From NCBI GenBank assembly GCA_017881705.1, contig JADGQP010000056.1, positions 1-38,426 of the forward strand: a stretch of 38,426 nucleotides of DNA, read 5' to 3'. Shown in pieces: positions 7,443-16,400 of this stretch. A model generated the notes under the pieces. That model worked only from the letters and a program-made list of their open reading frames with translations. It had not been told where the DNA came from and ran no database searches. The position numbers were made by a program, and so were the translations under genes. This DNA comes from Christensenellaceae bacterium (GTDB lineage: Bacteria; Bacillota; Clostridia; Christensenellales; Aristaeellaceae). How positions within the stretch are numbered: the first letter of the stretch is position 1; every line of letters starts with the position of its first letter.

Positions 7443-9638
7443 TTAGTTACGGTCGTTTCCACCGTTGGGGCGCCCGTCGCGGCGCGGGGGGCGGCGGTGG
7501 TCGATAGCGTTGTTGTTGCTGCTGCTGCTGCGGAAGCCGCCTTCGGGCGCGGAGGGATAGTTGATGTCGGTACGCACGAGGTTGACGCGGCCCTGCGAGT
7601 CGATCTCGTTGACCTTTACCTCAATTTCGTCGCCGATGTTCATTACATCTTCGACCTTTTCCACGCGGTGGTCGGCCATCTTGCTGATGTGCAGCATGCC
7701 GTCTTTTCCGCCGGTCAGCTCGATGAACGCGCCGAAATTCATAATGCGCACCACTTTGCCCAGGTAAACGTCGCCCACTTCGACATCTTTGGCAATGCCT
7801 TCGATGATCTTTTTGGCTTTGGCGGCGGCGGCCTCATCGGGCGTAGCGATGTATACGCGCCCGTCGTCCTCGATGTCGATCTTTACGCCGGTTTCGGCGA
7901 TGATCTTGTTGATCATCTTGCCGCCCGGTCCGATGACTTCACGGATCTTTTCGGGGTTAATGGTGAAGCGGATGATCTTAGGCGCATACTTGCTCATGTG
8001 GTCGCGCGGCTGGGCGAGGGTAACCAGCATAACCTGCATAATGTGCAGACGGCCCAAGCGAGCCTGATCCAACGCCTTTTCCAGAACAACGCGGTCGATG
8101 CCGGCGATTTTGATATCCATCTGGATAGCAGTAATGCCCTTGACGGTACCGGCTACTTTAAAGTCCATGTCGCCCAGGAAATCTTCCAGGCCCTGGATGT
8201 CGGTAAGCACGGCGATTTTGTCGCTGGCGGTGTCCTTAATCAGGCCCATCGCCACGCCCGCCACAGGCGCCTTAATCGGCACGCCCGCGTCCATCAGGCT
8301 CAGGGTGCTGCCGCAAACGGAAGCCATGGAGCTGGAGCCGTTGCTGCCCAGTATTTCGCTTACCAAGCGCAGCGCATAGGGGAACTCGTCTTCGCCGGGA
8401 ATCACCGGCAGAAGCGCGCGTTCCGCCAACGCACCGTGGCCGATTTCGCGGCGGCCGGGGCTCTTCATACGGCCCGCTTCGCCTGTGGCATAGGGCGGCA
8501 TGTTGTAATGGTGGATATAGCGCTTGAACTCCTCGGTGCCGATGCCGTCCAGCATCTGCACGTCGCTCATGGAGCCAAGCGTGGTTACGGTGAGCGCCTG
8601 GGTTTCGCCGCGTGTGAAGATGGCGCTGCCATGGGTGCGCGGCAACACGCCGACTTCACACCAGATGGGGCGCACATCCGTAAGGCCGCGGCCATCGGGG
8701 CGAACGCCCTGATCCAGGATCTTGCGGCGCATAATTTCTTTGTTGAGGTAGTACAGCGCGTCGGCCACTTCGTCCAACCGGCCTGCGAACTGCTCGGCAA
8801 AATGCGCCAGGCAATCCTTTTTGGTTTCTTCCTCACGCTGTTGGCGCTCGGCGCGTACGGTGGTATCAAACGTCCACGCACACTTGTCGTACGCGTATTC
8901 ACGAACGGCCTGTTTCACGTCCTCGCCGGTGGTTACCAGCGCAACGACGCTCTTTTCCTTGCCGATCTCTTTTTGGATACCTTCGATGAAGGCGACGATC
9001 TTTTTGATTTCCTCATGAGCGAACAGGATGCCATCCAGCATTTCCTTTTCGGAAACTTCGTTGGCACCGGCTTCCACCATCAGCACCGCGTCTTTGGTGC
9101 CGCTGACGGTCACGTTCATGGTGCTCTTTTCACGCTGCGCCTCATCGGGGTTGATCACGTACTGGCCGCCCACGCAGCCGACCACCACGGTGCCCGTGGG
9201 GCCGCCCCAGGGAATATTGCTAACCGCGAGCGCCGCGGAGGAGCCGATCATCGCGGGTATTTCCGGCAGCACGTTCTTATCGGCGGAAAGTACGGTCGCG
9301 ACAACCTGTACGTCGTTACGCATGCCCTTGGGGAACAGCGGGCGAAGCGGACGGTCGATCAGGCGGCAGGTCAACGTGGCTTTTTCGGTCGGACGGCCTT
9401 CGCGCTTGATAAAGCCGCCGGGAATTTTGCCCACGGAATATTGCTTCTCTTCAAAATCCACGGAAAGCGGGAAGAAATCCACGCCCTCGCGGGGCGCATC
9501 GCTCATGGTCGCGTTGACCATAACGACCGTGTCGCCATAACGTACGAACGCGGAACCGGCTGCCTGCTGGCAGTACTTTCCGAATTCGATGGAGAGCTGA
9601 CGACCCGCCAGCTCGGTGGTGAAAACCTTGTAGTCCAT
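7443..9638 (-). CDS. pnp: Polyribonucleotide nucleotidyltransferase (PNPase)
   Basis: A 731-residue 3'-5' exoribonuclease that degrades RNA with phosphate and can add tails with NDPs; it forms a trimeric ring. Domains in order: first RNase PH core (about 10-140), helical linker, second RNase PH core (about 310-540) with GSNGSSSMASVCGSTLSLMD-type catalytic region, KH domain with IGPGGKMINKII (about 553-610), S1 domain (about 620-690) and a 40-residue Ser/Asn then Arg/Gly-rich tail. The start is ATG 9638, preceded by GAGGAG; the frame is open 93 bases further upstream, but that part is not PNPase-like. It lies downstream of rpsO, the usual partner. The 184-base gap carries the rpsO terminator and further GC-rich stems. 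Confidence 0.97.
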   Translation of the reverse strand: MDYKVFTTELAGRQLSIEFGKYCQQAAGSAFVRYGDTVVMVNATMSDAPREGVDFFPLSVDFEEKQYSVGKIPGGFIKREGRPTEKATLTCRLIDRPLRPLFPKGMRNDVQVVATVLSADKNVLPEIPAMIGSSAALAVSNIPWGGPTGTVVVGCVGGQYVINPDEAQREKSTMNVTVSGTKDAVLMVEAGANEVSEKEMLDGILFAHEEIKKIVAFIEGIQKEIGKEKSVVALVTTGEDVKQAVREYAYDKCAWTFDTTVRAERQQREEETKKDCLAHFAEQFAGRLDEVADALYYLNKEIMRRKILDQGVRPDGRGLTDVRPIWCEVGVLPRTHGSAIFTRGETQALTVTTLGSMSDVQMLDGIGTEEFKRYIHHYNMPPYATGEAGRMKSPGRREIGHGALAERALLPVIPGEDEFPYALRLVSEILGSNGSSSMASVCGSTLSLMDAGVPIKAPVAGVAMGLIKDTASDKIAVLTDIQGLEDFLGDMDFKVAGTVKGITAIQMDIKIAGIDRVVLEKALDQARLGRLHIMQVMLVTLAQPRDHMSKYAPKIIRFTINPEKIREVIGPGGKMINKIIAETGVKIDIEDDGRVYIATPDEAAAAKAKKIIEGIAKDVEVGDVYLGKVVRIMNFGAFIELTGGKDGMLHISKMADHRVEKVEDVMNIGDEIEVKVNEIDSQGRVNLVRTDINYPSAPEGGFRSSSSNNNAIDHRRPPRRDGRPNGGNDRN

Positions 9639-9752
9639 TCTATTCTCCTCATTCCTGCGTACGGGCCACGTTGCCCGCCGCAACATCCATTCGCCGCGCG
9701 CGGCTAAAGCCGCCGCACGGTTACGGTACACGGAAACCGTTTCCGCCCCTTG

Positions 9753-9808
9753 AAAAACAGCCGCGTTACAGCGGAAATCGTACTGCTGTTCCGCCGATAA
9801 CGCGGCTG
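9753..9808 (-). terminator. Rho-independent terminator between rpsO and pnp
   Basis: An 11-base-pair outer stem (9758-9768 with 9798-9808) is extended by an inner GCGGAA/TTCCGC pairing. On the minus strand it is followed by TTTTTCAAGG. It lies 15 bases after the rpsO stop. As pnp has no obvious promoter in the remaining spacer, partial read-through or an RNase III-type processing site is plausible here. Confidence 0.82.
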
Positions 9809-9822
9809 TGCGCTGCCGTCGT

Positions 9823-10077
9823 TTACTTCCTCAGACCTAACTGGGCAATCAGCGTGCGGTAGCTTTCGATGTTGGAGTTTTTTAAATAATCCAACAGGCC
9901 GCGGCGTTTACCGACCATCAGCAACAGTCCGCGACGGCTGTGGTGATCCTTCTTATTGGTCAGAAGATGCTCGTTGAGGTGGTTAATGCGCTCGGTCAGC
10001 AGCGCGATCTGCACCTCGGGAGAACCCGTGTCGCCCTCGTGGCGGGCATAAGTCTTGATGATTTCCGTTTTTTCCAT
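9823..10077 (-). CDS. rpsO: 30S ribosomal protein S15
   Basis: An 84-residue primary-binding ribosomal protein that organises the central domain of 16S rRNA. The family core is unmistakable: HEGDTGSPEVQIALLTERI, then LTNKKDHHSRRGLL and VGKRRGLLDYLK, which contact rRNA helices 20-22. It is about five residues shorter at the N-terminus than most S15 proteins. The start is ATG 10077, with GAGGAGG upstream; the open frame extends further upstream but only through the leader. It has its own promoter and a leader of about 119 bases, and is followed by a terminator. Confidence 0.97.
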   Translation of the reverse strand: MEKTEIIKTYARHEGDTGSPEVQIALLTERINHLNEHLLTNKKDHHSRRGLLLMVGKRRGLLDYLKNSNIESYRTLIAQLGLRK

Positions 10078-10202
10078 TGGGTTTGCCTCCTCGTAATGGT
10101 AGCGCCTGCGCGCCCCATGGTAATCGCCGCCCGCATAGTCCGCCGTTTGGCTATCGAACGTCCGCGCGGGCGGTTCGTTCCGTGCATACAAGCACATCAT
10201 CG

Positions 10203-10231
10203 ATTGTACCATGCCTGCCGTGCTTTGTAAA
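10203..10231 (-). promoter_or_regulatory. Housekeeping promoter of rpsO with a ~120-base leader
   Basis: On the minus strand TTTACA (10226-10231) and TACAAT (10203-10208) are 17 bases apart. Transcription should begin near 10196, leaving about 119 bases of GC-rich leader before the rpsO start. S15 of other bacteria represses its own mRNA through leader structures, so the leader is a candidate autoregulatory element. Confidence 0.82.
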
Positions 10232-10293
10232 CGGTTTACAGTAAAAAACCCGGGGTTAAATGGCCTTCCAATGGCGTTTCACACACCGGAAAG

Positions 10294-11079
10294 TCACGCC
10301 TGTTCCGCGACAAACCGCAGCAGCGCCTTGCGCGTACCCTCCGCCACGCCCGGCAGGCGGCACAGCGCCGAGCCATCCTCACCAAGGATTGTCAGCGCGG
10401 GATAAACCTTCGCGCCATCGCAAAACAACACGCGGTAACAGCCCGCTGGCAGATCCTGCTTGCCATCCCGCACAAGGCGCAGCCAAACGCGGTCGCCTTC
10501 CTTACGTATAACCTCCGCAAGGCGCTCATAAGGCCGTCCCAACAAGCCGCGCGCCTGCCGGACCCGTCCATTGGCCAGCAGCGAGCGGATCTCCGTGGCG
10601 CTCACGGCCCGGCCGTTCGCGCGGATAGCCGGCACCATAACGGTGCGAAAGCCCAGCGCGTCCCCCAGCGCCGAAAGCAACGCAGGCGTGCCGGAACCCT
10701 TGCTGCCAAACGAGTAATTATAGCCGATCACTACCGCGCGGGGCTTCCAGCGGCTCACCAGCCGTCCCACAAATTCTTCCGGCGGGGTATCCCGCACCGT
10801 TGGGGTAAACGGCTGCGCGCAATATATATCCACGCCCAGGGCCTCCATCAGCCGTACGCGCTCCTCCTGCGTGGTTAAAAGAGGAGGGCAATGTGCCGGA
10901 TCCAGCAGGCTCATCGGGTGCTGCGCAAAGGTCTGCACCACCAGCGGTACGCCTTCCTGGTCCGCAGTTTTACGTGCTTTGCAAAGCAACACCCGATGCC
11001 CCGCGTGTACGCCATCGAACATGCCCAGCGCCACCACTGAAGCATCCGTGCTCAAATGACCATCCAGACAAAGTTTCAT
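10294..11079 (-). CDS. ribF: RibF-type FAD synthetase with degenerate flavokinase domain
   Basis: A 261-residue protein, against about 310 for ordinary bifunctional RibF. The N-terminal FMN adenylyltransferase half is intact: GMFDGVHAGH (19-28, nucleotide binding), GYNYSFGSKGSG (119-130) and SATEIRSLLANGRV (160-173). The C-terminal half should phosphorylate riboflavin, but the expected GxxxGRxLGxPTAN motif after GRPYERLAEV (181-190) is absent and the segment is shortened; only a LPAGCYRV remnant resembles the later part. The protein may therefore make FAD from FMN only. Ribosome binding site GGAGG; it follows truB after 49 bases in the nusA-infB operon. Confidence 0.88.
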   Translation of the reverse strand: MKLCLDGHLSTDASVVALGMFDGVHAGHRVLLCKARKTADQEGVPLVVQTFAQHPMSLLDPAHCPPLLTTQEERVRLMEALGVDIYCAQPFTPTVRDTPPEEFVGRLVSRWKPRAVVIGYNYSFGSKGSGTPALLSALGDALGFRTVMVPAIRANGRAVSATEIRSLLANGRVRQARGLLGRPYERLAEVIRKEGDRVWLRLVRDGKQDLPAGCYRVLFCDGAKVYPALTILGEDGSALCRLPGVAEGTRKALLRFVAEQA

Positions 11080-11128
11080 GCGTTTCCTCCGAAAATGCGT
11101 ATTTAAAGTGCGTCGCTCACATAATGGC

Positions 11129-12049
11129 TTATTCCAACAGCCATGTTTTCGTTTTCAGGGTTTGCCCGTCGCATTCGCCCACCGCCGCCAGCCTGTCCCC
11201 CAGGTAGAGGCGCACCGGCAGGCCGGGCGTAAGCCCATCGGCCGCAAACGCACCGATGGACAGCGGCACACCGTTGAGAAACGGCTTTTCCAGCCCACGG
11301 GGCACTGTGACCCGCGGCAGGTGAGAAATCGGCATTTCCATAGGTACCAGCAGCTTTTCAAGCTCGCACAACCGTACGGATTCGGCGATCTCCTCCAGCG
11401 TATGCGCCGTTTCCAGTGTAAACGCGCCGGATTGCGTACGCAATAAAAACCGCATATGCGCCGGGCAACCAAGCGCCTCCCCCAGATCCGCGCACAGAGT
11501 GCGCACGTAAAACCCTTTGGAGCATCGCACCGAGATCAGCGCGCCGTGGCGGGACGTAAGGTCCAGCAGCTCCAGTTTATTAACCGTAACCGGTCTGGCG
11601 GCAACCGCCACCGTTTTGCCCTGCCGCGCCAGATGGTACAGCCGCTGACCGTTCACGCTCAAAGCGCTGTACATAGGCGGGGTTTGCAGCTGTTCCCCCG
11701 TAAAACGGGGCAACGCGGCGCGTATAGCGTTCTCGTCAGGGTACGCGTCCCCCATGGCGATCGCCTTTCCCTGCGCGTCCTGCGTATCCGTGGCATAGCC
11801 GAAGGCAATCTCCGCAATATACGCTTTTTCTTTGTCCTGCAGATAGTCAAACAGGCGCGCCGCTTTGCCGATCATCAGCGGCAGCACGCCCGAGGCTTCA
11901 GGGTCGAGGGTTCCGGCGTGTCCCGTTTTTTCACCACAAAGCAATCGGCGCACACGGGCCACCGTTTGCGCCGAACTCATGCCCGGGGGTTTGAGCACGT
12001 TTAGAAAGCCACATAGGCCGGGCTTTGGGGATGTATCCATGGAGTTCAC
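11129..12049 (-). CDS. truB: tRNA pseudouridine(55) synthase TruB
   Basis: A 306-residue enzyme that isomerises U55 in the T-loop of tRNAs. The catalytic motif KTGHAGTLDPEASGVLPL is intact, with the nucleophilic aspartate in TLDP, and the PMYSALSVNGQRLYHLARQG and VRCSKGFYVRTLCADLG segments are typical of the family. The start is probably GTG 12049, because GGAGG lies nine bases upstream; ATG at 12040 is also in frame but too far from that site. The nrnA stop is two bases before the start. The C-terminal about 60 residues form the PUA-like end. Confidence 0.95.
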   Translation of the reverse strand: MNSMDTSPKPGLCGFLNVLKPPGMSSAQTVARVRRLLCGEKTGHAGTLDPEASGVLPLMIGKAARLFDYLQDKEKAYIAEIAFGYATDTQDAQGKAIAMGDAYPDENAIRAALPRFTGEQLQTPPMYSALSVNGQRLYHLARQGKTVAVAARPVTVNKLELLDLTSRHGALISVRCSKGFYVRTLCADLGEALGCPAHMRFLLRTQSGAFTLETAHTLEEIAESVRLCELEKLLVPMEMPISHLPRVTVPRGLEKPFLNGVPLSIGAFAADGLTPGLPVRLYLGDRLAAVGECDGQTLKTKTWLLE

Positions 12050-12051
12050 AG

Positions 12052-13056
12052 TTATGAGCCTCCGAGATAGACTTTTTTCAGGGCGTTTTCCACGCGGCTT
12101 ACCGCCTGGCGCATGCTGCCGACGATGGTGCAGCCCGCGGCCAGCTGATGGCCGCCCCCGCCGAACTGCTCGGCTACGGTATCCACACGGTAAGGCGAGA
12201 TGGCGCGAAGGCTTACCTTGATGGCGCCGTTCTCCGTTTCTCTGGCAAAATAGGCGATTTTTACGCCGATTACGTCGATGGCGTAATCCACGATGCCGTC
12301 GGTATGCTGGCCGGAAACGCCGACCGCCATGATATCCTTAAGGCTCAGCCGCATACCGGCGATCTCGCCTCCGCAAAGATACCGCATCGTCGGCAGCGCC
12401 TTGCCCAGCAACGCAATGTGTTCCTTCTCCTTGCAGCGAAACAGTATGCGCGCGTAATGGGCAATGGGAAGCTCCGCTTCCATCAATTTTTCCATGATGC
12501 GGAAGGCTTCCGCGTTTGTATTCTGGTATACAAAATCGCCCGTGTCTGTGGACAGGCCGGTATACAGGCAAATAGCCTCTTCACGCCGCACGGGTTGACC
12601 CAGCGCGGTAAACAGGCGGAAAACCAACACAGCCGAGGCCGACGCGTCCCCGTCGATCAGGTTGATCTGCGCAAAACCGGGGTTGGTGAAGTGATGGTCA
12701 ATCTGCGCGGTCTTTTTTATGCTTTGGTACAGCGAAAGCGCGCGGCCCATACGGTCTGCGCTGCTCACGTCCACCGAAATGGCCAGCGCACCCTCCGAAA
12801 TCGTAATCGTATCGGCAGCTTCCGCATAGGGGCGCACACAATAGATGTCCGGCAGGAAAGCCAGCGTTTGCGGCGTTTCGTCATCCAGTACCACGGTCAC
12901 AGGCTTTTTTAGCCGTGTCAGCAGCATTTTTAACGCCAGCGTACTCCCAAGCGTATCGCCGTCCGGCGAAATATGCGGAAACAGCAATACGCTGTCCGCG
13001 TTTTGAATCGCGGACAGCAGCTCGCTCAACTGGTAGCGGTCACTCATGTTCGTCAT
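12052..13056 (-). CDS. nrnA: DHH/DHHA1 phosphoesterase, NrnA-type oligoribonuclease / pAp phosphatase
   Basis: A 334-residue metal-dependent phosphoesterase that finishes RNA degradation by hydrolysing nanoRNAs and can remove the 3'-phosphate of pAp. The DHH domain shows HISPDGDTLGS (first metal-binding aspartates), AISVDVSSADR and the name-giving QIDHHFTN. The C-terminal DHHA1 domain ends with the substrate-binding GGGGHQLAAGC. The start is ATG 13056, with GGGAGG nine bases upstream; it overlaps the end of rbfA by 17 bases, implying coupled translation. A second ATG at 13047 is possible. Its place between rbfA and truB is the standard Firmicutes order. Confidence 0.93.
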   Translation of the reverse strand: MTNMSDRYQLSELLSAIQNADSVLLFPHISPDGDTLGSTLALKMLLTRLKKPVTVVLDDETPQTLAFLPDIYCVRPYAEAADTITISEGALAISVDVSSADRMGRALSLYQSIKKTAQIDHHFTNPGFAQINLIDGDASASAVLVFRLFTALGQPVRREEAICLYTGLSTDTGDFVYQNTNAEAFRIMEKLMEAELPIAHYARILFRCKEKEHIALLGKALPTMRYLCGGEIAGMRLSLKDIMAVGVSGQHTDGIVDYAIDVIGVKIAYFARETENGAIKVSLRAISPYRVDTVAEQFGGGGHQLAAGCTIVGSMRQAVSRVENALKKVYLGGS

Positions 13057-13396
13057 GAGTTTCCACCTCCCGAAGCAGCGCGGCGATATGAACGCCATAT
13101 TCGATATTGTGATCCGCAACAAAGATAATTTCCGGCGCGTAGCGGATAATCATCCTCTTGCCAAGCTCGTGCCGTACAAACCCCGCCGCGCTTTTCAGCG
13201 CCGCCATCATCGGTTCGCGGTCGGCTTCCTCTAAAATGCTCACGTAGATCTTTGCGTAGCGCAGATCGCGCGTCACATCCGCGCGGGTCATGCTGAAAGT
13301 GCCTTTCACACGCGGGTCGTGCAGCTGTTCGCGCACGATCGCGTCCACCTCGCGGCGAACTTCTTCGCTGATACGGTCTATGCGTTGATAACTCAA
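13040..13396 (-). CDS. rbfA: 30S ribosome-binding factor RbfA
   Basis: A 118-residue single KH-like domain protein that helps mature the 5' end region of 16S rRNA during 30S assembly. Typical segments are RISEEVRREVDAIVREQLHDPRV at the N-terminus (split here: residues about 8-30), the SMTRADVTRDLRYAKIYVS strand-helix and the C-terminal RYAPEIIFVADHNIEYG. The start is TTG 13396, with AAGGAG seven bases upstream. It lies 39 bases after infB and overlaps the nrnA start. Confidence 0.94.
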   Translation of the reverse strand: MSYQRIDRISEEVRREVDAIVREQLHDPRVKGTFSMTRADVTRDLRYAKIYVSILEEADREPMMAALKSAAGFVRHELGKRMIIRYAPEIIFVADHNIEYGVHIAALLREVETHDEHE

Positions 13397-13435
13397 TGTT
13401 GACTCCTTATGGGTCGGTGGAAAAGCGGGGAGCCT

Positions 13436-16400
13436 TTAGCGCTCGATTTCTTCCAGAATAAAGCACTCGAGGATATCGCCTTCCTTGATATCGTTGTACC
13501 CGTCCAGGCTTACGCCGCACTCGAAGCTCTGTGCGACCTCCTTGGCGTCGTCCTTAAAGCGCTTCAGGGAGGACAGCTTGCCCTCGAAAGCAACCACATT
13601 GTCGCGCAGCAGGCGTACCTGAGCGTTGCGCTGCAGTTTGCCATCGGTCACATAGCAGCCAGCCACGGTGCCCGCGCCGGTAATGTGGAATACGTTTCGT
13701 ACTTCCGCGTGACCCAGCATCGTTTCCTTGAATTCCGGCGCCAGCAGACCCTTCATAGCCTTCTGGATATCTTCAATCGCCTGGTAGATAATGCGGTACA
13801 GGCGGATATCCACGCCTTCCTTTTCGGCGGTGTCACGCGCGCTGCTGTCCGGCCGGATGTTGAAGCCAATGATGATCGCGTTGAAGGCTGCGGCGAGGTT
13901 GACGTCGTCCTTATTGATGGCGCCCACAGCGCTGTGCAGCACACGCACCTTTACCTTTTCATCGGATAGTTTCTCCAGGGCCTGCTTAACAGCTTCCACG
14001 GAACCCTGCACATCCGCCTTGATAATCAGGTTGAGGTTTTCCACCTTGCCCTGGTCGATCTGGCTGAACAGGTTATCCAGCGATAGCTTGCCCACGTTGG
14101 AGGCTGCGCGTGCGACCTTGAGTTTGTCACGGCGTTCTTCCACCACCTGGCGACCCAGATGATCATCCGAAACAGCCATGATATCATCGCCCGCGCTGGG
14201 AACCTCGGTAAAGCCGGCGATTTCCACAGGCGTCGAGGGGCCCGCTTCCTCTATCCGTTCGCCTTTGTCGTTCATCATGGCACGTACACGGCCGCTGGCC
14301 AGACCCACCACAATGTTGTCGCCAACATGTAGGGTACCGTTTTGCACCAACACCGTCGCCAGAGGTCCGCGGGACTTATCCAGCTTGGCTTCGATAATAA
14401 CGCCCTTGGCCAGGCGGTTGGGGTTGGCGCGCAGCTGAAGCACATCGGCCTGCAGCAGAATCATTTCCAGCAGGGTACTCACGCCCTCGCCCGTCGTGGC
14501 GCTGACAGGTACCATAATGGTATCGCCGCCCCATTCCTCGGGCACCATTTCGTAAGCGGTCAGGTCCTGCTTAACGCGCTCGGGATTCGCGCCCTCTTTG
14601 TCGATCTTGTTAATCGCCACCACAATGGGCACGTTGGCTGCCTTGGCGTGATGGATGGATTCAATGGTCTGCGGCATTACGCCGTCGTCCGCTGCCACCA
14701 CCAGCACTGCGATGTCCGTCGCCTGTGTGCCGCGGGCACGCATGGCGGTGAACGCCTCATGGCCCGGGGTATCCAGGAAGGTGATTTTGCGGCCGTTCAG
14801 TTCCACCGTGTACGCGCCGATATGCTGCGTGATGCCGCCCGCCTCGCCCGCCGTAACGTGCGTGTGGCGGATATAGTCCAACAATGAAGTCTTGCCGTGA
14901 TCCACGTGACCCATAATGGTGATAACCGGGGGACGCGGTTCCAGATCCTGCTCGTCATCCTCCACATCGGCTTCGGTCAGCGCATCCTCGGCGGTCTTGG
15001 CCATGTTCATTTCCAGTTCCACGCCGAACTCGCCGCACACAAGGCTGGCGGTGTCGAAATCCAGCTCGCTGTTGATGTTGGCCATCACGCCTAAAAGCAG
15101 CAGCTTTTTCAATATATCGCCGGCTGGTTTGCCGACGCGTTCGGTAAGATCCTTTACGGTAATGGCTTCAGCCGTCATAAACGCTTTTTCGATCCTGATG
15201 GGCGCCATCATCATCTGCGCGCTGGGCTTTTTGGAGCGAGCGCGGCGGCCGCCGCGTACCACGTCGTCGTCGATGCCGTTGAAGGTATCTCGTGCGAGCT
15301 GCTTGCGGTTTTTCGCCACGCGCTCGGGGTCGTGCTGGCGGATGTAGCTCTTTTTATTGGGATCGTAATTGCTTACGCGCTCTTTTTCCACCGAAGGCTG
15401 CAGTTCCGGGCCCTTCGCGGGACGATTGCCCATGGGTCTGCCTGGCGCGCCTCCCATTGGGCGGGCAAAACCGCCCGCAGGGCGAACGCCCTGGCCGACG
15501 CCGGCAGGCCGACCATATGGCGCCTGCGGATTGGCCGGACGGCCATACGGGCCTTGCCCGGCAGCCGGACGTGCATACGCGCCCTGCTGCGGTGCGGCGG
15601 GCCGGGGATACGTACCCTGCGGCATTGGCGGACGCACATAAGCACCCGGCTGCTGCGGTGCAGCGGGCCGGGGATATGCACCCTGCGGCGCTGCCGGACG
15701 TGTATACGCACCCGGCTGAGGTTGTGTTTGCGGATTGGCGGGCCGACCATACGGTGCCTGCGGATTCGCCGGTCGGCCATAGGGGCCGCGAGGCGCGCCG
15801 CCAGCAAATGGCGTCTGACCCACAGGAGGCCGCGCCGGCCTGGCAGGCTGGCCGGCAATATAGGCGGGCTGGCCCGATGTATAGGTGGGCTGACCCGCGG
15901 TATAAGCGGGCTGACCCGATGTATAGGCAGGTTGTACTGCGGCGTGGGCGGGCTGTACCGCAGCGTGAGCGGGCTGCGCTGCTGCACTTGCGGGCTGAAC
16001 TGTTGCAGTTGCGGGCTGAGTTGCTGCTGCTGCGGGTTGAGCCGCGGCGTGAGCGGGTTGAGCCGCGGTTTTAGGCGTCGCAGGCGTTTCCGCATGGGAA
16101 GCCGCCGGTTTGGGCTGCTTCGGTTCTACCTTTACCGCTTCTGGCGCTTCCTCTTTCACGGCCGCCGCAGGCGCGGGTTGCTCTGTCGGCTGCGTGGGTT
16201 CGGGAGGTTTCTCCTGCGCGGCGGGAGCCGCCTGCTCAGGCGCGGGCGTCGGAATTGTCGCAGACGCTGGCGCGGGTATCGGTGCAGCTGCGGGCGCGGA
16301 TTGCGGAACCTTAACAGGCATGCTCGCCGAAGGAACCTCCGGCGCCTTTTCAGCCGCCGCGGTTTCTTCCTCCGAATCGGGCATGGTGTACGCTTTCGCG

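Noticed and set aside
7302..9707. An 801-codon open frame on the plus strand, antisense to pnp
   Set aside because: It lies opposite the clear PNPase gene, is rich in His/Val/Asp as expected for an antisense of GC-rich coding sequence, and has no ribosome binding site or known domain.
10232..10293. A terminator after ribF at AACCCCGGGTTTTTT
   Set aside because: The T-run is good but the stem would have only four or five pairs with a loop too small to form.
15494..16060. A CRISPR-like repeat array
   Set aside because: The 21-base periodicity is contiguous, in frame and encodes the IF-2 heptads; there are no spacers and no cas genes.
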